Assembly (NCBI RefSeq): GCF_001905465.1
Contig: NZ_LISX01000007.1
Coordinates: 134,891 to 198,890 of the forward strand
DNA length: 64,000 nt
Reading direction: 5' to 3'
From: Kitasatospora sp. CB01950
GTDB lineage: Bacteria; Actinomycetota; Actinomycetes; Streptomycetales; Streptomycetaceae
The position numbers and the translations under genes were made by a program. The notes beneath the pieces are model-generated. The model made no database searches, was not told where the DNA came from, and saw only the letters and a program-made list of their open reading frames with translations. Every line of letters begins with the position of its first letter. Position 1 is the stretch's first letter. This document shows, piece by piece, positions 36,726 to 44,986 of this stretch.

Positions 36726-37738
36726 CGGGCGGTCTCCGTCCGCTTCTCGGCCCGCTGCCGGGCCGGCTTCGAGGTCCGCTTCTCGCCGCGGTCGCGGGTG
36801 AAGCGGGTGACGACGACGGACAGCGCGGCGGCGGCCAGGGCGAGGAGCACCGAGGACGCGGCGGCCAGGCCGTAGTCGTTGCGTTCGAACGCGGCGGCGT
36901 AGGAGTACATGTTGGGGGTCCAGGTGGAGACCACGCCGGGGGCGACGTCGTGCAGGATCATCGGTTCGGTGAACAGCTGGAGCGAGCCGATCACGGTGAA
37001 CAGTCCGACCATCACCACGGACGCGCGGATCAGCGGGATCTTCACGCTGAACGCGGTGCGCAGCGGCCCGGCGCCGTCGACCACGGCGGCTTCCAGCACC
37101 TCGCGCGGGATGGCCTGCAGCGCGGCGTAGAAGATCACCATGTTGTAGCCGGTCCACTCCCAGACCGCGATGTTGACGATCGCGGGCAGCGGGTGCCCGA
37201 ACACGTCGACCTGGGCGCCGGCCGAGTTGAGCGCGTCGACCACGGGGCTGATGCCGGGGGTGTAGAGGTACGTCCACACCAGGGCGGCGATGATGCCGGG
37301 GACGGCGTGCGGCAGGAACAGCGCGAGCTGGAAGAACCGCTTGGCGCGGGCCAGCGCGGAGTCCAGCAGCAGGGCGACGGCCAGCGACAGGCCGAGCATC
37401 AGCGGGATGTACAGCAGGCAGTACTGGGCGGTGTTCCAGAAGCCGTCGCGGAACGCGGCGTCGCCGAGCGCCCGGGTGTAGTTGCCGATGCCGGTGAACA
37501 CCTGGGTGGTGGTGCCGCCGAAGCCGAGGCCGGAGCGGCGCTCGCTGAACAGGCTGAGGTAGACGGCGTAGCCGATCGGGATCAGCGTGCACGCGGTGAA
37601 CAGCACCAGGAACGGGGCGAGCAGGACGGCCGGGGCGCCGAACGGGGCCCGGCGCCTGCGGGCGCCCGCCGCAGCGGCGGAACCGCCCCGGGCGGCGGCG
37701 GAGGTGCCGCCGCCCGGGACGGGAGTGGTGCCGGACAT
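36722..37738 (-). CDS. ABC transporter permease, MalF-like (second sugar importer)
   Basis: A 338-residue membrane permease. After an Ala/Gly/Arg-rich 33-residue tail, six helices follow. The EAA loop reads LEAAVVDGAGPLRTAFSVKIPLIRAS (about 222-247), in which the usual Arg of EAAR/xDGA is Val. LPHAVPGIIAALVWTYLYTPG is family-typical. The start overlaps the binding-protein stop (TGATG). The C terminus is unusually long and basic (EKRTSKPARQRAEKRTETAR). Confidence 0.93.
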   Translation of the reverse strand: MSGTTPVPGGGTSAAARGGSAAAAGARRRRAPFGAPAVLLAPFLVLFTACTLIPIGYAVYLSLFSERRSGLGFGGTTTQVFTGIGNYTRALGDAAFRDGFWNTAQYCLLYIPLMLGLSLAVALLLDSALARAKRFFQLALFLPHAVPGIIAALVWTYLYTPGISPVVDALNSAGAQVDVFGHPLPAIVNIAVWEWTGYNMVIFYAALQAIPREVLEAAVVDGAGPLRTAFSVKIPLIRASVVMVGLFTVIGSLQLFTEPMILHDVAPGVVSTWTPNMYSYAAAFERNDYGLAAASSVLLALAAAALSVVVTRFTRDRGEKRTSKPARQRAEKRTETAR

Positions 37739-39093
37739 CAGCCGGCCACCTTCAGTCCGCGGTTCTTCAGCTCGGCGAGGGTGGCCTGCTGGGCGGTGTC
37801 GACGGCGGACGGCACGGTGGTGCCCTGGCCGATCTTGCCGAAGGCGTCCTTCATCGAGCTGTTGGTGGCGCCCATGGTCGGGCCCCAGGCCCAGTTCGGC
37901 TTGATGGCCTTCGCGGCGTCCTGGTAGACCGCGTAGATGTCCTGGCCGCCGTAGAACTCGGTCTTGAACGCGGCCTTGGCGACCGGGACCAGCTCGGGGT
38001 CGGCCGGGTACGCGGAGGAGGAGCCGGAGGCGATGCGGGCCTGGATGCCCTCGGGGGTGGTGGTCGCCCAGGTGGCGAACTCGACCGCGGCCTTGGCCTT
38101 CTTGCTGTCCTTGGAGACGGCGAAGGTGGTGCCGCCGAGCATGCCGGAGGCGGGCTGTCCGTCCCAGCTCGGCATCGGGGCGACCGCCCACTTGCCGTTC
38201 TCCGACGGGTCGGTGCCGAGGGTGGACTTCAGCACGCCGCCGCCCCACGCGGCGCCGAGGTACGCGGCGGTCTCGCCCTTCTGCAGCGAGGCGGTCCACT
38301 GCTGGCTGAACGAGGGCTGGACGCGGATCAGGTCGTCGGTGATCAGGCCCTGCCAGTAGTCGGCGACCTTCTTGGTCTCGGCGCCGGCCATGTCGACCTT
38401 CCAGCTGTCGCCGCTGGTGCCGAACCACTTGGCGCCGGCCTGCCAGACCATCGCCTCGAAGGTGCTCGGGTCGTCCGGGAAGAACGTGGCGATGCGGGTG
38501 TTGGCGTCGGCGGCCTTCAGCTTGGCCGCGGCGCCCTTGAACTCGTCCCAGGTCTTCGGGACGGCGACCCCGGCCTTCTCGAAGAGGTCCTTGCGGTAGT
38601 ACAGGGCCTGCGGGGAGGCGTCCAGCGGCAGCGCCCAGGTGGAGCCGCCGAGCGTGGTCAGCTCCATCGACTGCGGCAGGTACTTGCCCTTGAGGTCGGC
38701 GGAGACCAGCTTGCTGATGTCCTGCACCGCGCCCTGGCTGACGAAGTCCGGCAGCTGCGGGTACTCGACGTTGAAGATGTCGGGGGCGTTGCCGGCCTTC
38801 ACCGCGTTGGAGATCTTGGCGTAGCCGCCGGCGTTGCCGGACGGGATCTCCTCGAAGGTGACCTGGATGTTCGGGTGGGAGGCGTTGAACGCCTGCACCA
38901 CGTCCTTGGTGCCCTTGGCCCAGCCCCAGAACGTGATCGAGACCGGCTTGCCGTCGCTGCCCGCGTCGGAGGCCGAGGCCGACTTGTCGCCGTCGCTGCC
39001 GCACGCGGCGAGCAGGGTCACGCCCAGGACGGTGGCGGTGGCGGCGGCGGCGAGACGGAGGGCTCTGCGGCGGTGGAGAGCGGGAGAGGACAT
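37738..39093 (-). CDS. ABC transporter solute-binding lipoprotein, carbohydrate type (second importer)
   Basis: A 451-residue family 1 solute-binding protein. The N-terminal signal ends in the lipobox LLAAC (Cys about residue 31). VSITFWGWAKGTKDVVQAFNASHPNIQVTFEEIPSG, DIFNVEYPQLPDFVSQGAVQDISK and ALPLDASPQALYYRKDLFEKAGV are characteristic. It is the first gene of the leftward importer operon. A promoter and GATCA dyads lie upstream. Its divergent partner is the DUF2264 protein gene, so both probably respond to the same saccharide. Confidence 0.94.
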   Translation of the reverse strand: MSSPALHRRRALRLAAAATATVLGVTLLAACGSDGDKSASASDAGSDGKPVSITFWGWAKGTKDVVQAFNASHPNIQVTFEEIPSGNAGGYAKISNAVKAGNAPDIFNVEYPQLPDFVSQGAVQDISKLVSADLKGKYLPQSMELTTLGGSTWALPLDASPQALYYRKDLFEKAGVAVPKTWDEFKGAAAKLKAADANTRIATFFPDDPSTFEAMVWQAGAKWFGTSGDSWKVDMAGAETKKVADYWQGLITDDLIRVQPSFSQQWTASLQKGETAAYLGAAWGGGVLKSTLGTDPSENGKWAVAPMPSWDGQPASGMLGGTTFAVSKDSKKAKAAVEFATWATTTPEGIQARIASGSSSAYPADPELVPVAKAAFKTEFYGGQDIYAVYQDAAKAIKPNWAWGPTMGATNSSMKDAFGKIGQGTTVPSAVDTAQQATLAELKNRGLKVAG

Positions 39094-39176
39094 GGCACGG
39101 CTCCTGTGGGGGTCCTTGAAACGCCGGGTAGGTACCCGATCACCCGATTTGAGCAGGTCGGGCCGGGTTGATCGCT

Positions 39177-39237
39177 ATCTTGGGACGGCCCCCGATCAGA
39201 CGTCAAGGGATTGGGATCAAATGATCTGCAGTGATCA
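39177..39237 (-). promoter_or_regulatory. Promoter and dyad for the leftward sugar-importer operon
   Basis: Read leftward, TTGACG (39206 to 39201), an 18-bp spacer and CAAGAT (39182 to 39177) form the promoter. Just upstream lies TGATCTGCAGTGATCA (39222-39237), with outer arms TGATC and GATCA, plus a further GATCAAATGATC overlapping it. The intergenic interval 39094-39413 holds no gene. Confidence 0.6.
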
Positions 39238-39302
39238 ATCGCATCTGCCCTGTTGAGCGCCGTTCACCTTGAGTTTTCGGCGTTTTCCGGGAGGTCACAA
39301 TC

Positions 39303-39361
39303 GGATCAAGGAGATCATTCGATCAGTGATCCTTGACGGCGCGATCGGGTCTTCCTAGGGT
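39303..39361 (+). promoter_or_regulatory. Operator and promoter for the DUF2264 gene
   Basis: GGATCA (39303-39308) and TGATCC (39327-39332) form an inverted repeat enclosing ATCATTCGATC (39314-39324). The latter is found identically at 44872-44882. Directly after it come TTGACG (39333-39338), a 17-bp spacer and TAGGGT (39356-39361), a near-consensus promoter. Confidence 0.65.
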
Positions 39362-39413
39362 CGGCCGGTGTAGCCCCGCGCACACAGGAACGCCCACAGG
39401 AACCGAGGCCGCC

Positions 39414-41321
39414 ATGCCGCACCCGCTCCCCCTCCCGCCGGAAGACCGCGCGCTCAGCCCGTACACCGGCTGGACCCGGGCCCACTGGGAGACCGCCGCG
39501 GACCGCCTGCTGGCCGCCGTCCGCCCGTACGCCGGGCCGGCCAACGCCCTGATCAACCTGCCCGGCACCCGGCCCAGTTGGTCCGGCCCCCGCTCCGACG
39601 GCCTGGAGGGGTACGCCCGCACCTTCCTGCTCGCCGCGATCCGGGTCGCCGGCGCGAACGGCGACGACCCCACCGGTCTGCTGGAGCGCTACGCCGAAGG
39701 CCTCGCCGCCGGCACCCGCACCCCCACCGGCGAACGCGAACTCGGCGACGGCGACCTCACCTCCTGGCTCGCCGTCACCGACCGCGGCCAGGCCATGGTG
39801 GAGGCCGCCTCCGTCGCCATCGGCCTGCGCCTGACCCGCCGCTGGCTCTGGGACCGCCTCGACCCCGCCGTCCAGGAACGCGCCGGCGCCTGGCTCGCCC
39901 AGGCCCTGCACCGGCAGCCCGTCGACAACAACTGGTGGCTGTTCCCGTTCACCGTCGGCGGCTTCCTCGCCGAGGTCGGCATCGACTCCGACGCCGCGAA
40001 CGCCGCGATCGACCGCGGCCTCGAGCGCATCGACCGCTGGTATCTCGGCGACGGCTGGTACACCGACGGCCGCCCCCGCGCCATCGACCACTACAACGGC
40101 TGGGCCCTGCACCTCTACCCCGCCCTGCACGCCCACCTCGCCGCCGACCCGGCCCTCACCGACCGCTACGGGGCCCGCCTGCACGCCTACCTCGCCGACT
40201 ACGCGCGGCTGTTCGACCGCACCGGCGCACCCGTCCACCAGGGCCGCTCGCTCAGCTACCGGTTCGCCGCCGCCGGCCCCGTCTGGGCCGGCGCCCTGCT
40301 CGGCACCACCCCGCTCGACCCCGGCACCACCCGGCGGATCGCCTCCGGCGCGCTGCGCTACTTCCTCGACCGCGACGCCCTCGACGAGAACGGCCTGCTC
40401 ACCCTCGGCTGGCACGGCCCCTACCCGCCGATCGTCCAGCCCTACTCCGGACCCGCCTCCCCCTACTGGGCCTCCGGCGGCTTCCTCGGCCTGCTCCTGC
40501 CCCCCGACCACCCCGTCTGGACCGCCCCCGAAACCCCCTCCCCCGCCGAGAGCGCCGACGCCGTCACCCCGCTGCCCGCCCCCGGCTGGCTCGTCCAGTC
40601 CACCGCCGCCGACGGCCTGGTCCGCCTGCACAACCACGGCAGCGACGACCAGCCCGCGGACGCACCGGTGGCCGACGACCCGCTCTACTCCCGGCTCGCC
40701 CACTCCACCCGCACCGGCCCCGACACCGCCGCCGGCGACAACCACTTCGCCCTCGTGCTCGACGGCTCGCCCACCGAACGCGGCCCCATCACCCCGCTCG
40801 GCGCGGGCCGTCTCGGCGCCGCCGGCTGGGCCGCGTCCGCGCACCGCCCCCGGCACGACGGGGACGCCCTCCCCGGCGTCACCGTCACCTCCCTGACGCT
40901 CGCCCACGGACCCGACGAAGTCCGCGTCCACCGCGTCTGCGGCGCGACGCCCGGCACCGCCGTCCGCGAGGGCGGCTGGGCCGTCACCGGCGCCGCACCC
41001 GACGCCCGGGTGACCGGAGCACACGCCCTCGTCACCGGCGACGACCGCCTCCGCACCGAACTCCTCGCCCTCCACGGCTGGACCGCCGCCGCCACCGTCC
41101 CCGCCGGCACCGCCTTCGGCCCCACCGCCACCGTCCCCCACCTGCACGGCACGCTCCGCACCACCCCCACCGCGACCTTCGCCGCCGCCGCCCGCCTCAC
41201 CGCCGACCCCGCTGCGCTGCCGCCGCTCACGGCCCTCGCGTTCACCCTCACCGACGACACGGTCACCGTCACCTGGCCGGACGGGACGAGCACGAGCCGC
41301 GCGCTGCCCTCGGCCGGCTGA
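39414..41321 (+). CDS. DUF2264 domain-containing protein (putative (alpha/alpha)6-barrel carbohydrate-active enzyme)
   Basis: A 635-residue cytoplasmic protein (no signal peptide) of the DUF2264 family. The N-terminal half, including SDGLEGYARTFLLAAIRVAG, NNWWLFPFTVGGFLAEVG, GWYTDGRPRAIDHYNGWALHLYPALH and YRFAAAGPVWAGALLG, has the helical barrel pattern of glycan-processing enzymes. The C-terminal third is beta-rich. Members sit beside sugar importers and are thought to hydrolyse uronic-acid-containing saccharides; activity here is inferred. It is followed by a TIM-barrel isomerase gene (80 bp gap) and is divergent from the importer operon. Confidence 0.88.
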   Translation: MPHPLPLPPEDRALSPYTGWTRAHWETAADRLLAAVRPYAGPANALINLPGTRPSWSGPRSDGLEGYARTFLLAAIRVAGANGDDPTGLLERYAEGLAAGTRTPTGERELGDGDLTSWLAVTDRGQAMVEAASVAIGLRLTRRWLWDRLDPAVQERAGAWLAQALHRQPVDNNWWLFPFTVGGFLAEVGIDSDAANAAIDRGLERIDRWYLGDGWYTDGRPRAIDHYNGWALHLYPALHAHLAADPALTDRYGARLHAYLADYARLFDRTGAPVHQGRSLSYRFAAAGPVWAGALLGTTPLDPGTTRRIASGALRYFLDRDALDENGLLTLGWHGPYPPIVQPYSGPASPYWASGGFLGLLLPPDHPVWTAPETPSPAESADAVTPLPAPGWLVQSTAADGLVRLHNHGSDDQPADAPVADDPLYSRLAHSTRTGPDTAAGDNHFALVLDGSPTERGPITPLGAGRLGAAGWAASAHRPRHDGDALPGVTVTSLTLAHGPDEVRVHRVCGATPGTAVREGGWAVTGAAPDARVTGAHALVTGDDRLRTELLALHGWTAAATVPAGTAFGPTATVPHLHGTLRTTPTATFAAAARLTADPAALPPLTALAFTLTDDTVTVTWPDGTSTSRALPSAG

Positions 41322-41401
41322 CGCCCCGCCCACTGCCCACCCGCGCCGCTCGCCCGCCCCCTCGCGGGCGGGCGGGTGGGCGCACGAACAAGGACCCCGC
41401 C

Positions 41402-42181
41402 GTGCCCCTCGCCTTCTCGACCCTCGGTCTCCCCGGCCACCCCCTCGACGCCGTCCTCGCCCTCGCCGCCGACCACGGCTGGCAGGGCCTGGAACTCCGC
41501 GCCGCCCCCGGCGAGCCCGTCCACACCGGCCTGACCTCCGCCGAACGCCGCGCCGCCGCACGGCAGTTCACCGCCGCGTCCGTCACCCCGCTCACCGTCG
41601 CCTCGTACGTCGGCATCGCCGAGCCCGGCCCGGACGCCCCCGTCCTCGCCGAGCTGCTCGCCCACCTCCACCTCGCCGCCGACCTGGGCGCCGCGTACGT
41701 CCGCGTCTTCCCCCGCGGCGGCGACAACCCCGCCGAGGGCACCCGCACAGCCGCCCACCGCCTGCTCCGACTCGCCGACACATCGGCCGACTTGGGCGTC
41801 ACGATGCTGGTCGAGACGCACGACTCCCACCGCTCCGGGGCCGCCCTCGCCGAACTCCTCGCCGCCGCCCCGCACCCGTCCGTCGGCGCGCTCTGGGACG
41901 TCATGCACACCTGGCTGGCCGGCGAGCCCCCGGCCGACTCCTTCCGCTTCCTCGCCCCCCGCCTCGGCTACGTCCAGGTGAAGGACGTCGCCTCCCCCGC
42001 CGACCTCACCCCGCTCCCCCTCGGCGCCGGCGTCCTCCCCCTCCCGGCCTGCCTCGCCCAACTCCCCGCCGACAGCTGGATCTCCTGGGAGTACGAGGCC
42101 CCCTGGCACCCCGCCGCCGCCCCCCTCGCCCCCCGACTCGCCGCCGGCCGCGCCCACCTGACCGCCCTGCTCCCCGCCTGA
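41402..42181 (+). CDS. Sugar phosphate isomerase/epimerase family protein (AP endonuclease 2-like TIM barrel)
   Basis: A 259-residue xylose-isomerase-like TIM barrel. LAFSTLGLPGHPLDAVLALAADHGWQGLELRAAPGEPVHTGLT starts the barrel. ETHDS (about 140), LWDVMHTW (about 165), YVQVKD and WEYE near the C terminus provide the expected metal-binding Glu, Asp, His and Glu residues. Such enzymes isomerise or epimerise sugars or sugar acids. It starts with GTG at 41402 with a weak ribosome-binding site. It probably acts on the monomer released by the DUF2264 protein. Confidence 0.88.
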   Translation: MPLAFSTLGLPGHPLDAVLALAADHGWQGLELRAAPGEPVHTGLTSAERRAAARQFTAASVTPLTVASYVGIAEPGPDAPVLAELLAHLHLAADLGAAYVRVFPRGGDNPAEGTRTAAHRLLRLADTSADLGVTMLVETHDSHRSGAALAELLAAAPHPSVGALWDVMHTWLAGEPPADSFRFLAPRLGYVQVKDVASPADLTPLPLGAGVLPLPACLAQLPADSWISWEYEAPWHPAAAPLAPRLAAGRAHLTALLPA

Positions 42182-42274
42182 CCTCGCACAGCGGTACCGG
42201 GACGGTGCTGCCGACCAACCCCTGGTGCTGAACCCCGCCGGCCCGCCCTCGGAGTGGGAGACCAGCACCGCCCG

Positions 42275-42913
42275 TCAGGCGGACGCGGGCCGGTCGTCCA
42301 GGTGCGCGCCGAACTCGTCCACCCGGACCTCGGCGATGCGCTCGTGGCGGGCCGTCCGGTCGGTCCAGGAGGCGTCGATGCCGAAGGCCGTGTTCGCGAA
42401 CCCGAGCCTGCCGATCGCCTGCGGCACGGCCGGGTCGCCGGGGGCGAGGAGCTGCACCGGGTCGCCGATGGCGAGCATGTACGGGGGGACGAAGTACTCG
42501 TCCGGCAGCACCGTCCGGGCATGGACCAGCGCGGCGACGGCCACCACCGAACCGGCCCCGACCCGGGCCTCCTGCAGCACGCTGACCGACGTGGCCAGGT
42601 ACGAGGCACGCCGGACGGTGCACCCCAGCAACGTGGCATGCGGACCGACGAACACATGGTCGGCCACTCTGACCGGCTGATCGGCGGCGACGGCGGAGGC
42701 CCGCAGGACGGCGTTCTCGCACACCACCGTCGCCTCCCCGACCTCGACGTACGAGCCCTCCGCGTCCAGCACGGCCCCGTACATCACCCGCGCGCGGGGA
42801 CCGATCCGGACGTCGCCGACGAGCGTGGCGGTCGGTGCGACGTAGGCGGTGGGGTGGACCTGCGGGACAGCGCCGCGGTGCTCGATCCGGATTCCCTGCG
42901 AGTGCGTGGTCAT
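42275..42913 (-). CDS. Gamma-carbonic-anhydrase-like hexapeptide-repeat (left-handed beta-helix) protein
   Basis: A 212-residue left-handed beta-helix protein (VAPTATLVGDVRIGPRARVMYGAVL and so on). The order of repeats and the C-terminal YMLAIGDPVQLL resemble gamma-carbonic anhydrase-like proteins. VADHVFVGPHATLLGCTV retains histidines of the second metal region. The first His ligand position (usually NVLHTD or similar) reads ENAVLRASAV, so the zinc site is incomplete. It is thus more likely an acyl/formyl-transferase-like or structural relative than an active carbonic anhydrase. It lies 61 bp downstream of the unknown 224-residue gene on the same strand. Confidence 0.85.
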   Translation of the reverse strand: MTTHSQGIRIEHRGAVPQVHPTAYVAPTATLVGDVRIGPRARVMYGAVLDAEGSYVEVGEATVVCENAVLRASAVAADQPVRVADHVFVGPHATLLGCTVRRASYLATSVSVLQEARVGAGSVVAVAALVHARTVLPDEYFVPPYMLAIGDPVQLLAPGDPAVPQAIGRLGFANTAFGIDASWTDRTARHERIAEVRVDEFGAHLDDRPASA

Positions 42914-42974
42914 GGGCCCCGATTCTGGACGCCCGCGAGCCGGTCCGCTGGCGGGTATCGGACATCGCACGCTC

Positions 42975-43649
42975 CTACGGGCGACCGATCTCCGCCAGGT
43001 CCTCCGCGAGGTCCGCAAGGGTGAGTTCGGGGTTGAGGGCGGCGACCAGTTCGTCCGTCAGCGGTTCGCCGGCGAAGACCGCCCGGACGGCGGCCAGGTC
43101 GATCTCGTCCTCCAGGTACTCCTCGGCGTGGGCGTGGTACGCCTCGGGCCGGCGGTCCGTCAGCAGGGCGAACAGCTGGTCCGCGCCGTCCGGGTCGTCC
43201 CCGGCGGGGAACTCGATGGCGCCGTGCCGCCATGCGTCGTCGGCGGTCTCGCGCCACAGGCAGGCCGTCACCGCCGGAACGTCGTCCTCGTCGCTGAACG
43301 CCGGTTCGGCGACCTGCGCGGCGAACACCGCCGGGACGTCGTCGAGCACCCCGGGCCACACCGCGCGGTCCTCGCCGCCGTACGGGCTCATCTCCGTCTC
43401 GTGGGCGAACCCGCGCACGTATGCCCCGGCCGCGGTGAACACGATCGAGTACTCGTCGCCCGAGCCGTCCCGCATCGAGGCCATCTCCTCGCCCGCCTCG
43501 ACGTTCCACCGCGCGTCGTAGCCGAAGTACCGGTCTCCCCACTCGGGCAGCAGGATCGCTTCCAGCACGGCCAAGGTCCGGCAGTGGTCCCGGAGTTCGG
43601 CTGGGGAAGGCAGCGCCGACGCCACCCGTTCAACAGTCATACGAGACAT
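42975..43649 (-). CDS. Hypothetical protein (acidic, 224 residues)
   Basis: A 224-residue acidic cytoplasmic protein without a recognised domain. AVLEAILLPEWGDRYFGYDARWNVEAGEEMASMRDGSGDEYSIVFTAAGAYVRGFAHETEMSPYG is a well-structured N-terminal half with a beta-sheet pattern seen in SMI1/immunity-like proteins, but I cannot assign it. The C terminus is rich in Asp/Glu. Starts at 43649 or 43640 are both possible (ATG codons nine bases apart). It may be in an operon with the hexapeptide-repeat protein gene. Confidence 0.75.
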   Translation of the reverse strand: MSRMTVERVASALPSPAELRDHCRTLAVLEAILLPEWGDRYFGYDARWNVEAGEEMASMRDGSGDEYSIVFTAAGAYVRGFAHETEMSPYGGEDRAVWPGVLDDVPAVFAAQVAEPAFSDEDDVPAVTACLWRETADDAWRHGAIEFPAGDDPDGADQLFALLTDRRPEAYHAHAEEYLEDEIDLAAVRAVFAGEPLTDELVAALNPELTLADLAEDLAEIGRP

Positions 43650-43694
43650 CCAAGCAGGTCAGACCCACAATCCCCGACCCCGGGGCCGTCGGCG

Positions 43695-44780
43695 TCAGGC
43701 CCCGCCGTCGCCGCCGCAGGAGGTGCGGACCTTAAGGGCGGGGAGGAGTTCGACATGGTAGGCGGGGAGGCCGGCGCCGCCGTCGAGGCGGCGGAGGAGG
43801 AGTTCGAGGGCGGCGGCGCCGACGGACTTCTTGGGCGGGGCGACGGCGGTGAGCGGGGGCGCGGCGAGGGCGGCGAAGACGTCGTCGTAGGAGATCAGGG
43901 CGACGTCCTCGGGGACGCGCAGGCCGCGGATGCGCAGCAGGGGCGGGAGTTGGATGGCGTCCTGGTCGTTGTGGACCAGGACGGCGCGGACGCCGTCGGC
44001 GGTGGCCTCGGCGATCTGCTGCGCGACCCATTCGGGGTCGGGGATGTTGGTGGGCGCGCCGGGGCGGTGCATGTCGATGACGGGGCGGGTGCGCAGGCCG
44101 AGCAGCGGGACGGCTTCGGCGTAACCGGTGCGGACCTGGTGGGCCGTCCAGGTGTCGGCGCGGGCGGCGAGCAGCACGGTGTCGTGGCCGAGGCCGGCGA
44201 GGTGCCGCAGGGCGAGCAGGACGCCGTGGCGGTGGTCGGAGCCGACGGCGTCGAGTTCGGCGGCGGCGCTGCCAGGGTCGGCCTTGCGTTCCACCAGGAC
44301 GGCGGGGACGGGGAGTTCGGCCAGCCAGTGCTGGTCGCCGGGGTGGTGGGGCGGGTCGCCGGGCTGCCAGTTGGGGGTGAGCAGCAGGCCGTCGACGCCG
44401 GATTCGAGGAGTCGTTCGACCTGGGCGCGGTCGTCGCGGGCCTCGTAGGCGGCGATGCCGAGGACCAGTCGGGCGCCGGCGGCGGTGGCGGCGGCGCGGG
44501 CGCCGGCGATCACTTCGTCGAAGTAGGAGCCGACGGTGGGGACGAGCATGCCGATGACCCGGTCGTGGCGGCCGGGGCGGGCGTTCGCGCCGCTGTCGGG
44601 GAGGGCCACGGAGCCGTGCGAGCGGGCGAGTTCGCCGGCGTCGGCGAGGGCGGCGACGTCCCGGCGGACGGTGACCGCGGGGATGCCGAGGCGGGTGGCC
44701 AGGTCGACCACCCGGACGGTGCCGAGGTCGCGCACGACCTGCAGAATCCGTGCCCGGCGTTCGTCTGCCGTGACGGTCAT
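43695..44780 (-). CDS. DeoR-type HTH regulator with LacI-like periplasmic-binding-protein sensor domain
   Basis: A 361-residue transcription factor. DeoR-like winged helix ERRARILQVVRDLGTVRVVDLATRLGIPAVTVRRDVAALADAGELARSHGSVAL occupies residues about 7-62. A LacI/PBP1-type sugar-binding domain follows (about 72-350; VIGMLVPTVGSYFDEVIAGARAAATAAGARLVLGIAAYEA, ALISYDDVFAALAAPPLTAV). This hybrid is known in actinobacterial sugar regulators. It sits at the end of the importer/DUF2264 locus and is divergent from the secreted beta-helix protein gene. Repeats of TTCGATC in that interval recur at the DUF2264 promoter, so it probably represses the locus until its sugar is bound. Confidence 0.92.
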   Translation of the reverse strand: MTVTADERRARILQVVRDLGTVRVVDLATRLGIPAVTVRRDVAALADAGELARSHGSVALPDSGANARPGRHDRVIGMLVPTVGSYFDEVIAGARAAATAAGARLVLGIAAYEARDDRAQVERLLESGVDGLLLTPNWQPGDPPHHPGDQHWLAELPVPAVLVERKADPGSAAAELDAVGSDHRHGVLLALRHLAGLGHDTVLLAARADTWTAHQVRTGYAEAVPLLGLRTRPVIDMHRPGAPTNIPDPEWVAQQIAEATADGVRAVLVHNDQDAIQLPPLLRIRGLRVPEDVALISYDDVFAALAAPPLTAVAPPKKSVGAAALELLLRRLDGGAGLPAYHVELLPALKVRTSCGGDGGA

Positions 44781-44857
44781 GGCGTCCTCTCCTGGTGCGG
44801 GCCGCGGCCCCGATCGGGTCGCGGTGGCAGTCGCGGCGCCGGTCGGCACCACTCCTG

Positions 44858-44938
44858 TTCGATCAATTTTTATCATTCGATCGGCATTCGATCGAAAGGT
44901 CTGAAGTTATTGACTCGATCACATGGTCAACCTACGGT
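44858..44938. promoter_or_regulatory. TTCGATC repeat array and promoter of the beta-helix gene
   Basis: TTCGATC occurs at 44858-44864, 44876-44882 and 44887-44893 (18 and 11 bp apart), in an AT-rich stretch between the regulator and the secreted-protein gene. TTGACT (44910-44915), a 17-bp spacer and TACGGT (44933-44938) form a promoter for the rightward gene. The ATCATTCGATC portion matches 39314-39324 exactly. Confidence 0.62.
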
Positions 44939-44986
44939 GCGGACTCGGGCGCCCCATCCGACCCTCCATTCTCGGGAGTCCCCACG

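Noticed and set aside
42275-42913. Active gamma-carbonic anhydrase
   Set aside because: The first His ligand is replaced by Arg, so only the fold is claimed.
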